DNA from: Bolinopsis microptera
Lineage: Eukaryota > Ctenophora > Tentaculata > Lobata > Bolinopsidae
Direction: 5' to 3'
Assembly (NCBI RefSeq): GCF_026151205.1
Contig: NC_087077.1
Coordinates: 6,100,483 to 6,164,482 of the forward strand
DNA length: 64,000 nucleotides
Shown here piece by piece: positions 41,527 to 51,725 of the stretch. The notes under the pieces are model-generated. The model did no database searches and was not told the DNA's origin. It saw only the letters and a program-made list of their open reading frames with translations. Position 1 is the first letter of the stretch. Each line of letters begins with the position of its first letter. The position numbers and the translations under genes are program-made.

Positions 41527-44502
41527 TTAGTTATCGACGACTATGATTGCAGTGTAAAATTTGTCATATGAATTGTCGACGGTATAATTAGGGTCTGTTG
41601 TTATAGATGATAGTAGCTGTTTCTTATACGAATCACTAAAGCTTTTAACATCGGGCAGATTTCGTAGATCTGTTGGAACATTATTCCAACATTTTGCCCC
41701 CAAGTATTGAAAGTTTTTATGTGATGTTGATCTATTGACATAAAGGTTGCAGCTTTCGCCGCTCCTACTACCTCCTGATATGTAACTAAATTTGTTCATA
41801 AAGTTTGTAGGACAATTGTCATGGATGATTCTAAACATATAATTTGACAGGTGGAGTTGTCGTCTAAGATGGAGTGGTAACCATTTCATGTCTCTATAAA
41901 CATTAAGGCTGCTCTCTGTTTTTGGAACGTTGAGAGCTATTTTGGCTACCTTTTTGTACAGAGTGTCAAGTTCAGCAAGTTTTGTCTTGCCAGCTCTACA
42001 ATAGATCGTGTCTAAATAATCGAATTGTGGCAACATGAGTGCATTGGCAAACATTTTCCTATATTTAATGGGTAGCAGTGCTTTACTTCTATACATGGCA
42101 CCAATTCTCTTCATGACCTTCCTAATAATATAATCTACATGGCTTTTGAAGTTTAATTTACTATCTAGAATGAGGCCAAGATATTTTGTCTCTTTGCACT
42201 CCTTGATTGTGAAAGTTACCTCATTACAATCAATGGTTATTTCATCATGTTGGTCAACAGAATCAAACAATAGGAATTCAGTCTTCTTTTCATTGAGTGA
42301 TAATTTATTAACACTGAGCCATTTAAAGATTGTCATAAGTTCTATTTTCATGTTTATAAATGTGCTTCTGCAGGTTTGATCAAAGAATAGTGCACCATCA
42401 TCTGCAAATAGAAAGGGCTTAGATAGGTTACAGGCATAAATGATGTCATTTATGAAGATACTAAATAATATAGGCCCAATGATGCTTCCTTGTGGTACAC
42501 CACTCAGAACTTCTAAAAATGAGCTTAGATTGCCATTGATCCTAGTGCATTGATATCTACAAGATAAGAAGTTCTTAAACCAGGTTAAAGCAATGCCACC
42601 AATTCCATAATATGCCAATTTTTGAAGCAATATTTCATGATTCACTGTGTCAAAGGCCTTCTTAAGATCAAGAAAGATGATTCCTGGTTTATAAGACTTA
42701 GATTTACTCATATATATTTCGTCCATCAGATCGTACATCAGATAAGTTGTGGAGTGATTTTTCCGAAAGCCATATTGATGCCGGATGAAAAGTTTGTTCT
42801 CTTCCATGTAATCAGTGAGTTGCTTGCCGACAAAGTATTCTATAAGTTTTCCTACAAGTGGAAGGATGGATATTGGCCTGTAATTATTAGGATCATCTTT
42901 CATTCCTGCCTTATGGATGGGAGTTACTCTAGCTTTTTTACAAAGGGTTGGTACAACACCTGTATTAAGGCTCAGATTGACAATGTGGGTCAGTGGCTCA
43001 ACTATGTGTGGTACAGCTTGCTTAAGTAAAAATAGAGGCACATTGTCATATGAGGCCTTGTCATTCTTGAGCGTTTCGACATACATTAGGATATCAGTTT
43101 CATTTATTTCTTGGAATCTATCAAATGAGATATTAGAAGTTCTAGGAGGTAAAAAATCAGTAAAACTAACTCTTTCAATATTGGGGGCCTGATTTTGTAA
43201 TCTTGATCCAACATTTGCAAAATGAAAGTTAAATAGCTCAGGATCATTCTCATTGATAGTTTGACAATTAGTTGTACCAGGGGTCATATTTGATGCCAGT
43301 TTGATAGTTTTCCATATCCCTTTAAGATCATTCTTGGCACTTTTAACTTGTAGATCATCGATTACATTAGCCTTTTTGCAGGTTTTAGCTAATTTATTTC
43401 TAATATTTCTCTGAATCTTGTAGCAATCCCAGGCCTCATTACACTTTATACATTTGCTACATGTACCACATTTATTGCAATTTCCATTGTCTCTCTTATC
43501 CTTCTTTTTACGGAATTTCTTTAGAAGAAAATGTGTATGATTAATGGCATTTAAAAGTTCAGTAGAAGGTTTATGTATGAACTTTTCATGCCTTTCTATG
43601 GTCTTGCAAGGGAAGAAGGTTGCATATGCCTGTTCAATATGATGACAAAGGCCAGCAGTGATAGCTTCAACATCTGTACTTTCCAATAGTGGACTGTAAT
43701 CAGAACAGGTATCTAGATAGTCTAAGAATTGTTTAACATTACGTTTACAATGATTTCTAATTTCAACCTTCTCAAATTTAGGAGCTATAGGTACTTTACA
43801 ATCTATCTCACACATAATAGCTTGATGATCTCCAATACGTTCATCAAGAACAGAAGATTGGACAAAATCTGCATAACAGTTAGTGAATATTACATCAATA
43901 GTAGTCTGGGTAAAATTGTCTCCACGTTTAGCAACTCTAGTTATCCCTTGAATGGTTTGAACTAGATTGTAACATCTCAAGGTCATATCTAATTTTTTGT
44001 ACTGGGTGGATGAGATATTATTCTGGTCAATGTTTATATCCCCAATCCAGATAACCTTTTTCCCATTCAATTTTTTCATGCAAAAATGAATGTATTCAAT
44101 AAAGTTATCAACACTGCAATAATTTCCAGAGCGATAGAAGCAGCAAACATTGATCTTGCTATTCTTAAGCTTCACCCATAATGCTTCAATGTTATCAAGC
44201 TTACTATCCATAACTAATTCTGTGTAAGCTAGTTTTTTGTTTATCATTAAGCCACAACCACCCCTAGAACTGTTTGGCCTGTCGCATCGCATAAGGTTGA
44301 AGGAGGAAGGAATATTTATGGTGTCTGTGTCAATAGTATCATTAAGATTCATCTCATTTAGGGAAAGTATGTCTAATTTATGATCTCTAATAAGTTGGGA
44401 AAGTTCATTACTTTTAGCTAAATTGAGAAGCCCTCCTTGAATGTTACAATGACCAATGCAGAGGTTGTGAAACCTATCAGCTGCATTATTAAAATTTGTC
44501 AT
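41527..44502 (-). CDS. LINE ORF2: APE endonuclease and reverse transcriptase (CR1/L2-like)
   Basis: 991 residues from the ATG at 44502. Endonuclease: IGHCNIQGG near 16, ILSLNEMNL (Glu), VIWIGDINIDQ near 154 (GDIN), TTIDVIFTN and ERIGDHQAIM, where GDH replaces the common SDH. A Cys cluster, CNKCGTCSKCIKC, lies in the linker near residues 345-360, an unusual place for a zinc-binding motif. RT: NNYRPISILPLVGK, GIIFLDLKKAFDTVNH near 610 (motif A), SGVPQGSIIGPILF near 669 (motif B) and LFADDGALFF near 699 (motif C). The thumb has YLGLILDSKLNF, and the end has WNNVPTDLRNLP. No frameshift or stop interrupts it. It mobilises the element by nicking DNA and reverse transcribing from the nick. Confidence 0.93.
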   Translation of the reverse strand: MTNFNNAADRFHNLCIGHCNIQGGLLNLAKSNELSQLIRDHKLDILSLNEMNLNDTIDTDTINIPSSFNLMRCDRPNSSRGGCGLMINKKLAYTELVMDSKLDNIEALWVKLKNSKINVCCFYRSGNYCSVDNFIEYIHFCMKKLNGKKVIWIGDINIDQNNISSTQYKKLDMTLRCYNLVQTIQGITRVAKRGDNFTQTTIDVIFTNCYADFVQSSVLDERIGDHQAIMCEIDCKVPIAPKFEKVEIRNHCKRNVKQFLDYLDTCSDYSPLLESTDVEAITAGLCHHIEQAYATFFPCKTIERHEKFIHKPSTELLNAINHTHFLLKKFRKKKDKRDNGNCNKCGTCSKCIKCNEAWDCYKIQRNIRNKLAKTCKKANVIDDLQVKSAKNDLKGIWKTIKLASNMTPGTTNCQTINENDPELFNFHFANVGSRLQNQAPNIERVSFTDFLPPRTSNISFDRFQEINETDILMYVETLKNDKASYDNVPLFLLKQAVPHIVEPLTHIVNLSLNTGVVPTLCKKARVTPIHKAGMKDDPNNYRPISILPLVGKLIEYFVGKQLTDYMEENKLFIRHQYGFRKNHSTTYLMYDLMDEIYMSKSKSYKPGIIFLDLKKAFDTVNHEILLQKLAYYGIGGIALTWFKNFLSCRYQCTRINGNLSSFLEVLSGVPQGSIIGPILFSIFINDIIYACNLSKPFLFADDGALFFDQTCRSTFINMKIELMTIFKWLSVNKLSLNEKKTEFLLFDSVDQHDEITIDCNEVTFTIKECKETKYLGLILDSKLNFKSHVDYIIRKVMKRIGAMYRSKALLPIKYRKMFANALMLPQFDYLDTIYCRAGKTKLAELDTLYKKVAKIALNVPKTESSLNVYRDMKWLPLHLRRQLHLSNYMFRIIHDNCPTNFMNKFSYISGGSRSGESCNLYVNRSTSHKNFQYLGAKCWNNVPTDLRNLPDVKSFSDSYKKQLLSSITTDPNYTVDNSYDKFYTAIIVVDN

Positions 44503-44657
44503 CTTGTGAATCTTATTAATTCACAATGGAATGAATAAAAGTTGTAAAGTTGTGTTTAAACTAAAAAACAGAATAAAAGCAGGTTGTATTTGTCTGGATG
44601 TCGTACTGTAAAAATAAAACTGATGGTAGGAGTGTTATGTCAGTATTCAGCAGTATT

Positions 44658-46313
44658 CTAATGGTGTGCATGATACTTCAAGTGCCTTGCTAATTTAACT
44701 ATGCCATAATCATTGAGATGGACATTATCAGCTCCATAACTACTAAAAAATGACGATTTTCTAAAGCCTTTCTTATCACTAAACAAGAAACGATTTGTCT
44801 CGGTTGAGAGCAGTTTTACATAGGTGTATTTTCTTTGCAGATTTGATATACACTCATTGATATCAGTTATAACCTTGTTTCTGGAGAAACTCTCCCGAGG
44901 TAATAAGTTAACAATTTTAATATCAGCTCCAGGTGCCCACTTGTGAAGGAAAAGTACAAGTTTTTCAATACAATTGTTTGTAAAGTCAAGAGCTCTAGCA
45001 TCACCAGAAAAACTATCAGGGCACAGAAGTTTAGTCCTCATGTTGCGAGGGCTGTTCAGGATAGAGTCCACGTCATTTGTACCACACATAAGTACAATGC
45101 TTTTCACATTATTGGTATTAAGAGTGTCTTTTCTTACATCTGATTGAAACCGTTCATTGATTGCATTGGCTGTGGCACCAGGGTAGCTGAATACATGTGC
45201 CTCATGATGTTTGGACGATAGCTTTTCTCCCTCTAATTTGGAGAACATACTAGAGCTAATGTAGACACACAAAGATTTACCAGAATGTTCTATTGATCTA
45301 GTCTTAGGGGCCGAGGGTTCAGTGTTCTTAACTTGACTGGAAACATCAGACAGAGTAGATAAGGTTGCGCTGCCATCAATTAGGCGCAGAGTAATGCTTA
45401 TTCTCATGGTTTCAGACTTGTCCTGGATGAGGCTGTGTTCAAAGCTGGTCTGGGATTGTCTGGTCATATTCATTATGTCACCATGGGAGAGGGTGAGGTC
45501 AGCAATATGAGCTCTAAGTTTGGATCTGAAGCTTAGGACTCTAGTAGCCCCTAAAGAGATGGTGGAGATCATGGAGCCTGGTGAAATTGACCTCTCGTCA
45601 TCCGAGTGAAAGGGAATTCCTTGCTGACCATTTCTATACTTGGTAATCATAGCACTATTGAATTTCAACTTTGGGAACTGTGAGCGTAAGTGTTCTAAAA
45701 TAGACTTTAGGTATGGATTGTCTGCTACTGGCCTTGTGTTATGAAAGCCTCCATTGTAAGCGTAGGGAAAGTCCCCGTAATATGCAACTGCCCTATTCTC
45801 AAACTTATGAGTATAGTGGGTTTCTATATCTAACTTGGCAGTGTCAACAAACTGAAAAACTCCTCGACTCAAATCTTGGTATGGATTGATAGAGTTGGTC
45901 ACATCATTGTCACCATAATTTACAGAGTGTTTGGGATTTTCCAAATTGATAATTTCTGCTGAATGTTCACTGTCTTCTGCTAATTTGGATAGCTCTTGGG
46001 TTAACTCAGAAACAAGATGCGAGGATGACCTATTACTGAGGGGAACATTGATAGAATGTTCACAGTGATCAGGTACCTGGGGCAACACAGGGATAAGTGA
46101 ACCATCGCTGAGGGGAACTTTGAGTGCACTGTCACTTTCTGATAATTGTTTATAGAGAAAAGAAATTTGCCGACGAAGACTATCATTCTCTCTTAATAGA
46201 GATAAACAATTTGAACATTTATCAGTAGGACAAGAGCCGTTGCTGGGGAATTTAACAGAATTCCCTCGATATCTCAGATTGTAATGTCTTGAGCCAACTG
46301 GTATTCTAGACAT
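44658..46313 (-). CDS. LINE ORF1: AlkB-type dioxygenase plus SGNH hydrolase
   Basis: 551 residues from the ATG at 46313. Residues 28-36 hold a CPTDKCSNC cluster, followed by a short coiled coil (about 38-60). Residues 145-312 match the AlkB family of 2-oxoglutarate/Fe(II) dioxygenases. The iron ligands H236-x-D238 (FHSDDE) and H293 (FEHSL) are present. The 2-oxoglutarate/base-side motif RxxxxxR is R304-R310 (RISITLR). The landmarks SLGATRVLSF and LSHGDIMNM also fit. Residues 347-551 look like an SGNH hydrolase: VYISSSMF (Ser block), YPGAT, MCGTNDVD (GxND) and NVHLND (D-x-x-H). AlkB enzymes remove methyl groups from nucleic acid bases; in plant RNA viruses they protect the genome. Here the domain may repair or demethylate LINE RNA or its DNA target, which is inference. 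It sits 155 bp before ORF2, as expected for ORF1. Confidence 0.88.
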   Translation of the reverse strand: MSRIPVGSRHYNLRYRGNSVKFPSNGSCPTDKCSNCLSLLRENDSLRRQISFLYKQLSESDSALKVPLSDGSLIPVLPQVPDHCEHSINVPLSNRSSSHLVSELTQELSKLAEDSEHSAEIINLENPKHSVNYGDNDVTNSINPYQDLSRGVFQFVDTAKLDIETHYTHKFENRAVAYYGDFPYAYNGGFHNTRPVADNPYLKSILEHLRSQFPKLKFNSAMITKYRNGQQGIPFHSDDERSISPGSMISTISLGATRVLSFRSKLRAHIADLTLSHGDIMNMTRQSQTSFEHSLIQDKSETMRISITLRLIDGSATLSTLSDVSSQVKNTEPSAPKTRSIEHSGKSLCVYISSSMFSKLEGEKLSSKHHEAHVFSYPGATANAINERFQSDVRKDTLNTNNVKSIVLMCGTNDVDSILNSPRNMRTKLLCPDSFSGDARALDFTNNCIEKLVLFLHKWAPGADIKIVNLLPRESFSRNKVITDINECISNLQRKYTYVKLLSTETNRFLFSDKKGFRKSSFFSSYGADNVHLNDYGIVKLARHLKYHAHH

Positions 46314-46613
46314 AGTTTATCACAAAAAGATGCTACTGTTCGAAATTTAGTTAATGATTACAGTACCTTTGTAGCACTCCGGAGGATAAGGATAAGTGAT
46401 GTCTGATAATCTTTAGGTGATAGATGGGAGTAAACTGCTTTAAAAACCGATGTCTGATAGTCCTTAGGATGTCTTTAAGATAACTTTATCGTGCAACAAC
46501 CATTTACATTGACATACAACCTGTAATGGTCGTTACATTTACCGAGGCATTAGTTCCCACTGGGGGTCCTCAAATTATTTGTTATATAGTAGTGTTGAAA
46601 GTATTAAAGTAGT

Positions 46614-46631
46614 AAAAAAAAAAAAAAAAAA
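46614..46631. repeat. Short A tract
   Basis: About 18 A between GTATTAAAGTAGT and GTATTAAAAA, near the presumed 5' edge of the LINE. Confidence 0.7.
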
Positions 46632-46702
46632 GTATTAAAAATTAACAGCAGTAAGCGTAGTACATTCCATGAAAAGTTAGTTGCTGAGAACAGGACTTGA
46701 AC

Positions 46703-46946
46703 CAGTGGCGTAACGAAGGGCCCTGCTGACCCTGCTGTGCAGGGGGGCGCTGTCTTATGGGGGGGGGGGGGCACCAAATCGTCGTTTGAATGTGGGACAA
46801 TTTTGAAAAAATTTTGAATTACCGGCGTATCCTCTTATATTGCCTAATTTGTTCAATTTTAGGGAGGGGCACCAAAAGGAGAGGGGGCGCCAACAGGGGG
46901 GCACCTTTTCGGCAGGGGGGCGCCAACAGGCGACGTTACGCCACTG
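46703..46946. mobile_element. hAT-type MITE with 8-bp target duplication
   Basis: The ends are CAGTGGCGTAACG and CGTTACGCCACTG, a classic hAT terminus. Flanks are ACTTGAAC (46695-46702) and ACTTGAAT (46947-46954), an 8-bp duplication with one mismatch. The 244-bp body is G/C-homopolymer rich and has no transposase. A second copy is at 50038-50268. Confidence 0.9.
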
Positions 46947-47084
46947 ACTTGAATCCACAATCTCCCAATGAACGCTTGGATGCTTTAAGTTATCTCGGCC
47001 CCACTCAGTCCCAACAATTCACTTATTTGTACTACTAAATTATTTACAAGGAAATATTCAAAAATATTCATATTTACCCTTCTG

Positions 47085-47278
47085 TACTGAAGGGGACCCT
47101 TGGCAGGGTCACTCATTTAACCCTCGCATATGGTTTCCAAACATTCGGCTGAGAGACCCGACAGAGTCCTTAGCTGAGTGTCACTGTCGCTCACCTCAGG
47201 GACTAATGATGCACCAGCGGGGAGTCTAACCACTAATCTTTCGATAGTGAAATCTGAATACCGCCCCTACACCAAAGG
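47085..47278 (-). mobile_element. tRNA-derived SINE, copy 1
   Basis: Minus strand: the head near 47278 reads TTTGGTGTAGGGGCGG (A-box-like), then GTGGTTAGACTCC (B-box region), then GCTGGTGCATCATTAGTCCC. The tail ends AGGGTCCCCTTCAGTA. It aligns with 47459-47666. Confidence 0.7.
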
Positions 47279-47458
47279 AATGTTAATGCATGAAAATGAC
47301 TGAACCGAATATCCCCAGGCCAATTTTTTAGCCACTGCAGCACCACAACTGATGCAACATGTGTGTTTTTACCAATGTTTCACCTAAAAACCTGCCCTAA
47401 GGGATCGTTCACACATGATGTCAGCAGCCTGGGGGGATACGAAACTACGGACTCCGTC

Positions 47459-47666
47459 GTATACTGAAGGGGACCCTTTTACACTCATTTAACCCTCACA
47501 CATGGTTTCCATTCGGCTGATCAGACCGGGAAGCTGCATAGACCCGATAGAGTCCTTAGCTGAGCGTCAATGACGCTCACCTCAGGGACTAATGATGCAC
47601 CAGCGGGGAACCGAACCAATAGCCTTTCGATCGTGAAATCTAACTCCCCCCCCTACACCACCAAAG
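47459..47666 (-). mobile_element. tRNA-derived SINE, copy 2
   Basis: Best-preserved promoter boxes: TGGTGTAGGGG (A box) near 47661-47651 and GGTTCGGTTCC (B box, consensus GGTTCGANNCC) at 47617-47607. The spacing is about 34 bp, as in tRNA-type polymerase III promoters. Body and tail are as in copy 1. Confidence 0.75.
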
Positions 47667-48589
47667 ACCTGCAATTTAATCTTTCAAAATTCCGTTGGGT
47701 GCACATACCCAACAGAGTCTTTAGCTGAAAATATCTCAGATCGATTTTGGGCGTTTTCGACCACTTGTAGTTGAAATTCTTAAATATTAGATATCCTAAT
47801 TTATAACTTTTAATCAGAGTGAATTAATAATTGATATTTGATAATTTATTTATTTGATAGTTTAGTCTGATATTGATATTAATATTGATTATATTGATAT
47901 TTTTATTATTGAATGAAGCTAACTCCAGACATAAATAATACTACTTCTATTAACAAAGGGACTTGGAGTATAAACGACCAATTTTGCATAATTGTCTATC
48001 TAACCAAGAATTCAGGAGGCAAGGGTGGGTGCGTAAACTTTATGGTCTGCACTCTCAGATCCTGTATCACCCTGGATTCATTTCGACGTATTTTTGGTAA
48101 AAGTATATATACTTTCTGGTCACTCTCTTGCTACTCCAAGTCCCCTTTAGACGATATATGGTCTAAATGCTAAAGTTTGCGCTAGTTATATTTATAAAAT
48201 ATGTTTTTGTCTGCTTTAACTGATACTAAATAAAATTGTTGTTTTCTTGAAAAAATTGTTGTTTTCTTGAGTTTTATTTATGCTATTATGAAAAATATAT
48301 CAAAACCTCAGGAAACAACAATAGATGGCAGATTGAGCAGCGATGCTTGAAATTTGTGCAAATATTGTTTGATTTGCATTTATCAAGAAAACGACACCGT
48401 AGAATCGTTTGTCGTCATGCAGTAACTTCAGTAAGCTACTAACTCACTAATGTGCAAATCTGAGAAATTTTGAGTAAGCGCTCGATTTTTGAATTAGGAT
48501 ATATGATGGAGCGAATGTGCGCGGCGCGCCTCTGATTTTCGCTTTTATGTATTTTCAGCGTGGCTGTTAAGTTTATTATATTTAAATGA
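47667..48589. other. No gene recognised
   Basis: AT-rich, with TTGATATT-type short repeats near 47820-47900 and a duplicated AAAATTGTTGTTTTCTTGA near 48233-48268. An 86-codon open frame near 47913 shows no motif. Confidence 0.5.
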
Positions 48590-48660
48590 AACTTTAATTG
48601 AAAACTTTAATTGAAAACTTTAATTGAAAACTTCGGTTGAAAACTTGAATTAAAAACTTT
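48590..48660. repeat. (AAAACTTTAATTG)n tandem repeat
   Basis: About five imperfect units of 13-14 bp, TTTAATTGAAAAC, decaying toward the right. Confidence 0.85.
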
Positions 48661-48689
48661 AAATGAACTTTGATTCTTATCTCGATGTC

Positions 48690-48800
48690 AAACCTTCGCC
48701 GCTTGGTGAGGCACAAAGGTGCAGTTTGCCGATCTACCTAAGGTTGCGAGAAGAATTATTTGATGCGCGGCGCGACCCAGTAGTGCATCGCGCTACAAAA
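48690..48800 (-). mobile_element. GC-rich short element, copy 3 (inverted)
   Basis: On the minus strand it starts GTAGCGCGATGCACTACTGG and ends near GCGGCGAAGGTTTGACATCG. Both ends are shared with 19083-19375, but the body is shorter (about 110 versus 290 bp). Confidence 0.6.
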
Positions 48801-50037
48801 TGAACTTTAATCTAATATTGAATTTTGATTATAAAAGATTTTAAAAATATATCTAATGTTCAAAATGTAAAAAATGCATTATTAAAAATTGTTTAAATTG
48901 AAAAATATAAAGGAAAAAATGTTTACACCACATACATAAACTTAAAACAAAAAACATGTGTTTAAATATGTATTTCAATCTTTCAAAAATTCATGTAGAT
49001 TTGTTACATCAAAAACTGGTACTGAACAAAATTAAGGAAGAAAAAAAATTGAGCCGCGCATTTAAAGACGTTTTACCTCGAACTATAAAAATCGAACGCT
49101 TTGACAACATTTGTCGAATTTCTTCAAAATTGACTTAGCAGATTTATTACTTTACTTCATGGTGAAAAAACACCATTTGCTAATATAAAAAGTGGTGCTT
49201 TGTTGTTCAATGCCCCTTGAGCGACGTTTGCATGTATTTGGACTAATTTCTTACTTTCATATGTATTGGTGGATGATGTTTGGTTGGATGACGGACGTCG
49301 GCCAAACAGCTACAGCTTTGAAGTAAGACTATAAATTGTGTGTAGCTAAATGAAATTGCACAAGCTTGGAATGCGGTTCTCATAAGGAAATTAGCTCCTT
49401 TGGCTACAAAATAGCACGTATGGTTTTGAACATATATAATATGTTTTTTGATATTATATATCAATTAATCGCTGTTTCCTGACTTTCTACACTCAACAAA
49501 AATGTGTTTCTCCTATATCAGGCACAACAATGTTATGTCCTGAAACCATGCACTAGTGTTTCTATGTTTAGTAGGGTTTCCGGTCATTTATATATGTACA
49601 AAATTGTTCGTCTTGTAACCACCAGTATTATTATTTTTTCTATTATATAGAGTTTTTGACATTTTGGAGATATTTGTGATGATGTTATGTCATAATTTTG
49701 TACATTACTTTACCAGCGCCAGAAAAAATATGACATGCTGAGTCCTTCTCTTCACATGTATTTGCAGAATTATAAAATGTTTTCCCCAGCAAGTCATTCC
49801 TGACTACTGTTTGGGCAGATTTTAAGATGGGTTATTAACTGGTTTGCCCTCAGCTCAACCGACTTTTTACTTTACTTTTACTTTATCAGATGTGATGCTG
49901 CTGCACATTGGCTAAATGGATTGGCCTGGGGACATTTGGTTCAGTAATTTTCATGCTTAAACACTCCTTTTTTGACAAAACACATATATGCTGAAATAAA
50001 TACACACTTATTTTAGGCTTGGTGGTGTATGGGCAGG
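48801..50037. other. No gene recognised
   Basis: AT-rich with short unsupported frames. Nothing repeated or coding was recognised. Confidence 0.45.
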
Positions 50038-50268
50038 ATTTGAGTTTCCAAATCGTCGTTTGAATGTGGGACAATTTTGAAAACTTAACTTAAGTACTAG
50101 CAAAACTGCGCGTTTTGCTCTAGATACACACACTTTTTTAGAGATTTTACCGGTGTATCCTCTTAAATCGCCTTGTTCAATTTTAAGGAGGGGCACCAAA
50201 AGGGGAGGGGGCGCCAATAGGGGGGCGCTTTTTTCGGCTGGGGCGCCAACAGGCAACGTTACGCCACT
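50038..50268. mobile_element. hAT-type MITE, left end missing
   Basis: Starts inside the 46703-46946 element at CCAAATCGTCGTTTGAATG and runs to its right end CGTTACGCCACTG. It contains an extra ~65 bp after GGGACAATTTTGAAAA. No target duplication can be defined. Confidence 0.8.
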
Positions 50269-50276
50269 GCAAGCGA

Positions 50277-50330
50277 CCCTGCTAAAAGATCTAGAATCTT
50301 GTAAGGGTCCCCTTCAGTCAGTACAGAAGG
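50277..50330 (+). repeat. SINE tail fragment
   Basis: AGATCTAGAATCTTGTAAGG followed by GTCCCCTTCAG. It is the inverted counterpart of 50528-50570 at the tail of SINE copy 3, making an inverted pair about 200 bp apart. Confidence 0.6.
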
Positions 50331-50530
50331 GTAAATATGAATATTTCGAATATATATGGCTGGTGATATCGAAATGGAAATGGGGGAGGGGTGGACAATG
50401 AAAGGAGACAGTTGCCCTAGGGATAAGGGATGAAAGGGGTAAAATAAAGGAGGGTGGAGGTGACTTGAGCCCTGGGATGGAAAATAGACTGTACAGAAGC
50501 CAGGAGTTCTCTCTTTCTCTTTATCTTTTA

Positions 50531-50690
50531 AAGGGGACCCTTACAAGATTCTAGATCTTTAATAGGGTCACTCATTTAACCCTTGCATGTGGTTTCTCAT
50601 ACACTAAGGAGGCTGCATAGACCCGACGGAGTCCTTAGCTGAGCGTCAATGACGCTCACCTCAGGGACTAATGATGCACCAGCAGGAGGA
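50531..50690 (-). mobile_element. tRNA-derived SINE, copy 3 (head missing)
   Basis: Has the tail AAGGGTCCCCTTT and the body block GCTGGTGCATCATTAGTCCC and GAGCGTCATTGACGCTCAGC of copies 1 and 2. It stops before the B box. Confidence 0.7.
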
Positions 50691-51035
50691 GTTAGGTGAC
50701 TCCTAAGTCATCCAGGTGTTTGGGTTCAATGAAGCGTTTGGTGCAGTTTACATAATAATCCCTCAGGGACTAATGATACACCAACATCCCTGAGATGAGC
50801 GTCATTGACAGACATATGTTCGTAGATGCAGTATTTGACCTGTGATGAGTTCAACTGCCGGTCTGCATTTCATTCCGTTGATGAGGGTAGAGCTGAGGTT
50901 TTTAAAAAATGGTCTCATGTTTGTTGTGTACAGCAATAATATCATGATCTTATTTAAATTTTATCTGGAGATTTGATCAGCCAATAACCACTACAAAGCA
51001 ATTGTATCAATTGTACATACAAATTTAGATGAACT

Positions 51036-51206
51036 GTCTAATATGGTTCTGTGTGCAGATTTTGATATGCCGGGTTTACTTTGTATTTTCACGAAGGAAT
51101 TCTTCACCAAACTAATAATTTTATGCTGGAATGGAATCCGTTCTGTAAAAGTGTAAAGGTTTCTTTATATTTCAGAAACAGCTTTTATTTCCTAACAGCC
51201 ACTGCT
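51036..51206 (+). repeat. Direct repeat upstream of the twelve-exon gene, unit 1
   Basis: Shares CTAATATGGTTCTGTGTGCA through TCAGAAACAGCTTTTATT with 51374-51532 at near identity, 338 bp away in the same orientation. It contains no supported gene. Confidence 0.9.
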
Positions 51207-51373
51207 TCCGTCCCAGCCTTCAGCCTTGATATTTTAATTACATCATATTTGATCGAGATTGTTAGGAAAGTTTATTATCAAGAGTATCAAACCCTGATTT
51301 TGTTGCTGGTATTACTCTTCTCATCATATTGATATAAAAATTGTTAATAAATTGTTTATTATAGTAGTAATAA

Positions 51374-51532
51374 CTAATATGGTTCTGTGTGCAGATTTTG
51401 ATATGCCGGGTTTACTTTGTATTTTCACGAAGGAATTCTTCACCAAACTAATAATTTTATGCTGGAATGGAATCCGTTCTGTAAAGGTTTCTTTCTATTT
51501 CAGAAACAGCTTTTATTACCTAACAGCCACAG
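51374..51532 (+). repeat. Direct repeat, unit 2
   Basis: Second copy of 51036-51206, with AGTGTAAA deleted before GGTTTC. Confidence 0.9.
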
Positions 51533-51725
51533 TAATATGGTGTGTTTCACTGCGTTGTCATACTGGGTTTTGCATTGTTTTTTTTTGAAACCTTCATCAA
51601 GTAGATATATAGCATTGTAGGTCAATATTTTGGTTGATTTTCCTTTTCGTATAATGTACTGCATAATGTATCTACTGCTAACTGCAAATAATTCTGTTAT
51701 CTCGACTTACTTATTTGTAGGAAAC

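Larger units (their letters stand above)
40600..46500 (-). mobile_element. Full-length CR1/L2-like LINE with AlkB-SGNH ORF1
   Basis: Minus-strand element: ORF1 46313-44658, a 155-bp spacer, ORF2 44502-41527, then a 3' UTR toward about 40600. Both frames are intact. The ends are approximate: the 3' end lies between 41280 and the neighbouring poly(A) at 40521, the 5' end beyond 46313 and before the A tract at 46614. Confidence 0.8.
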
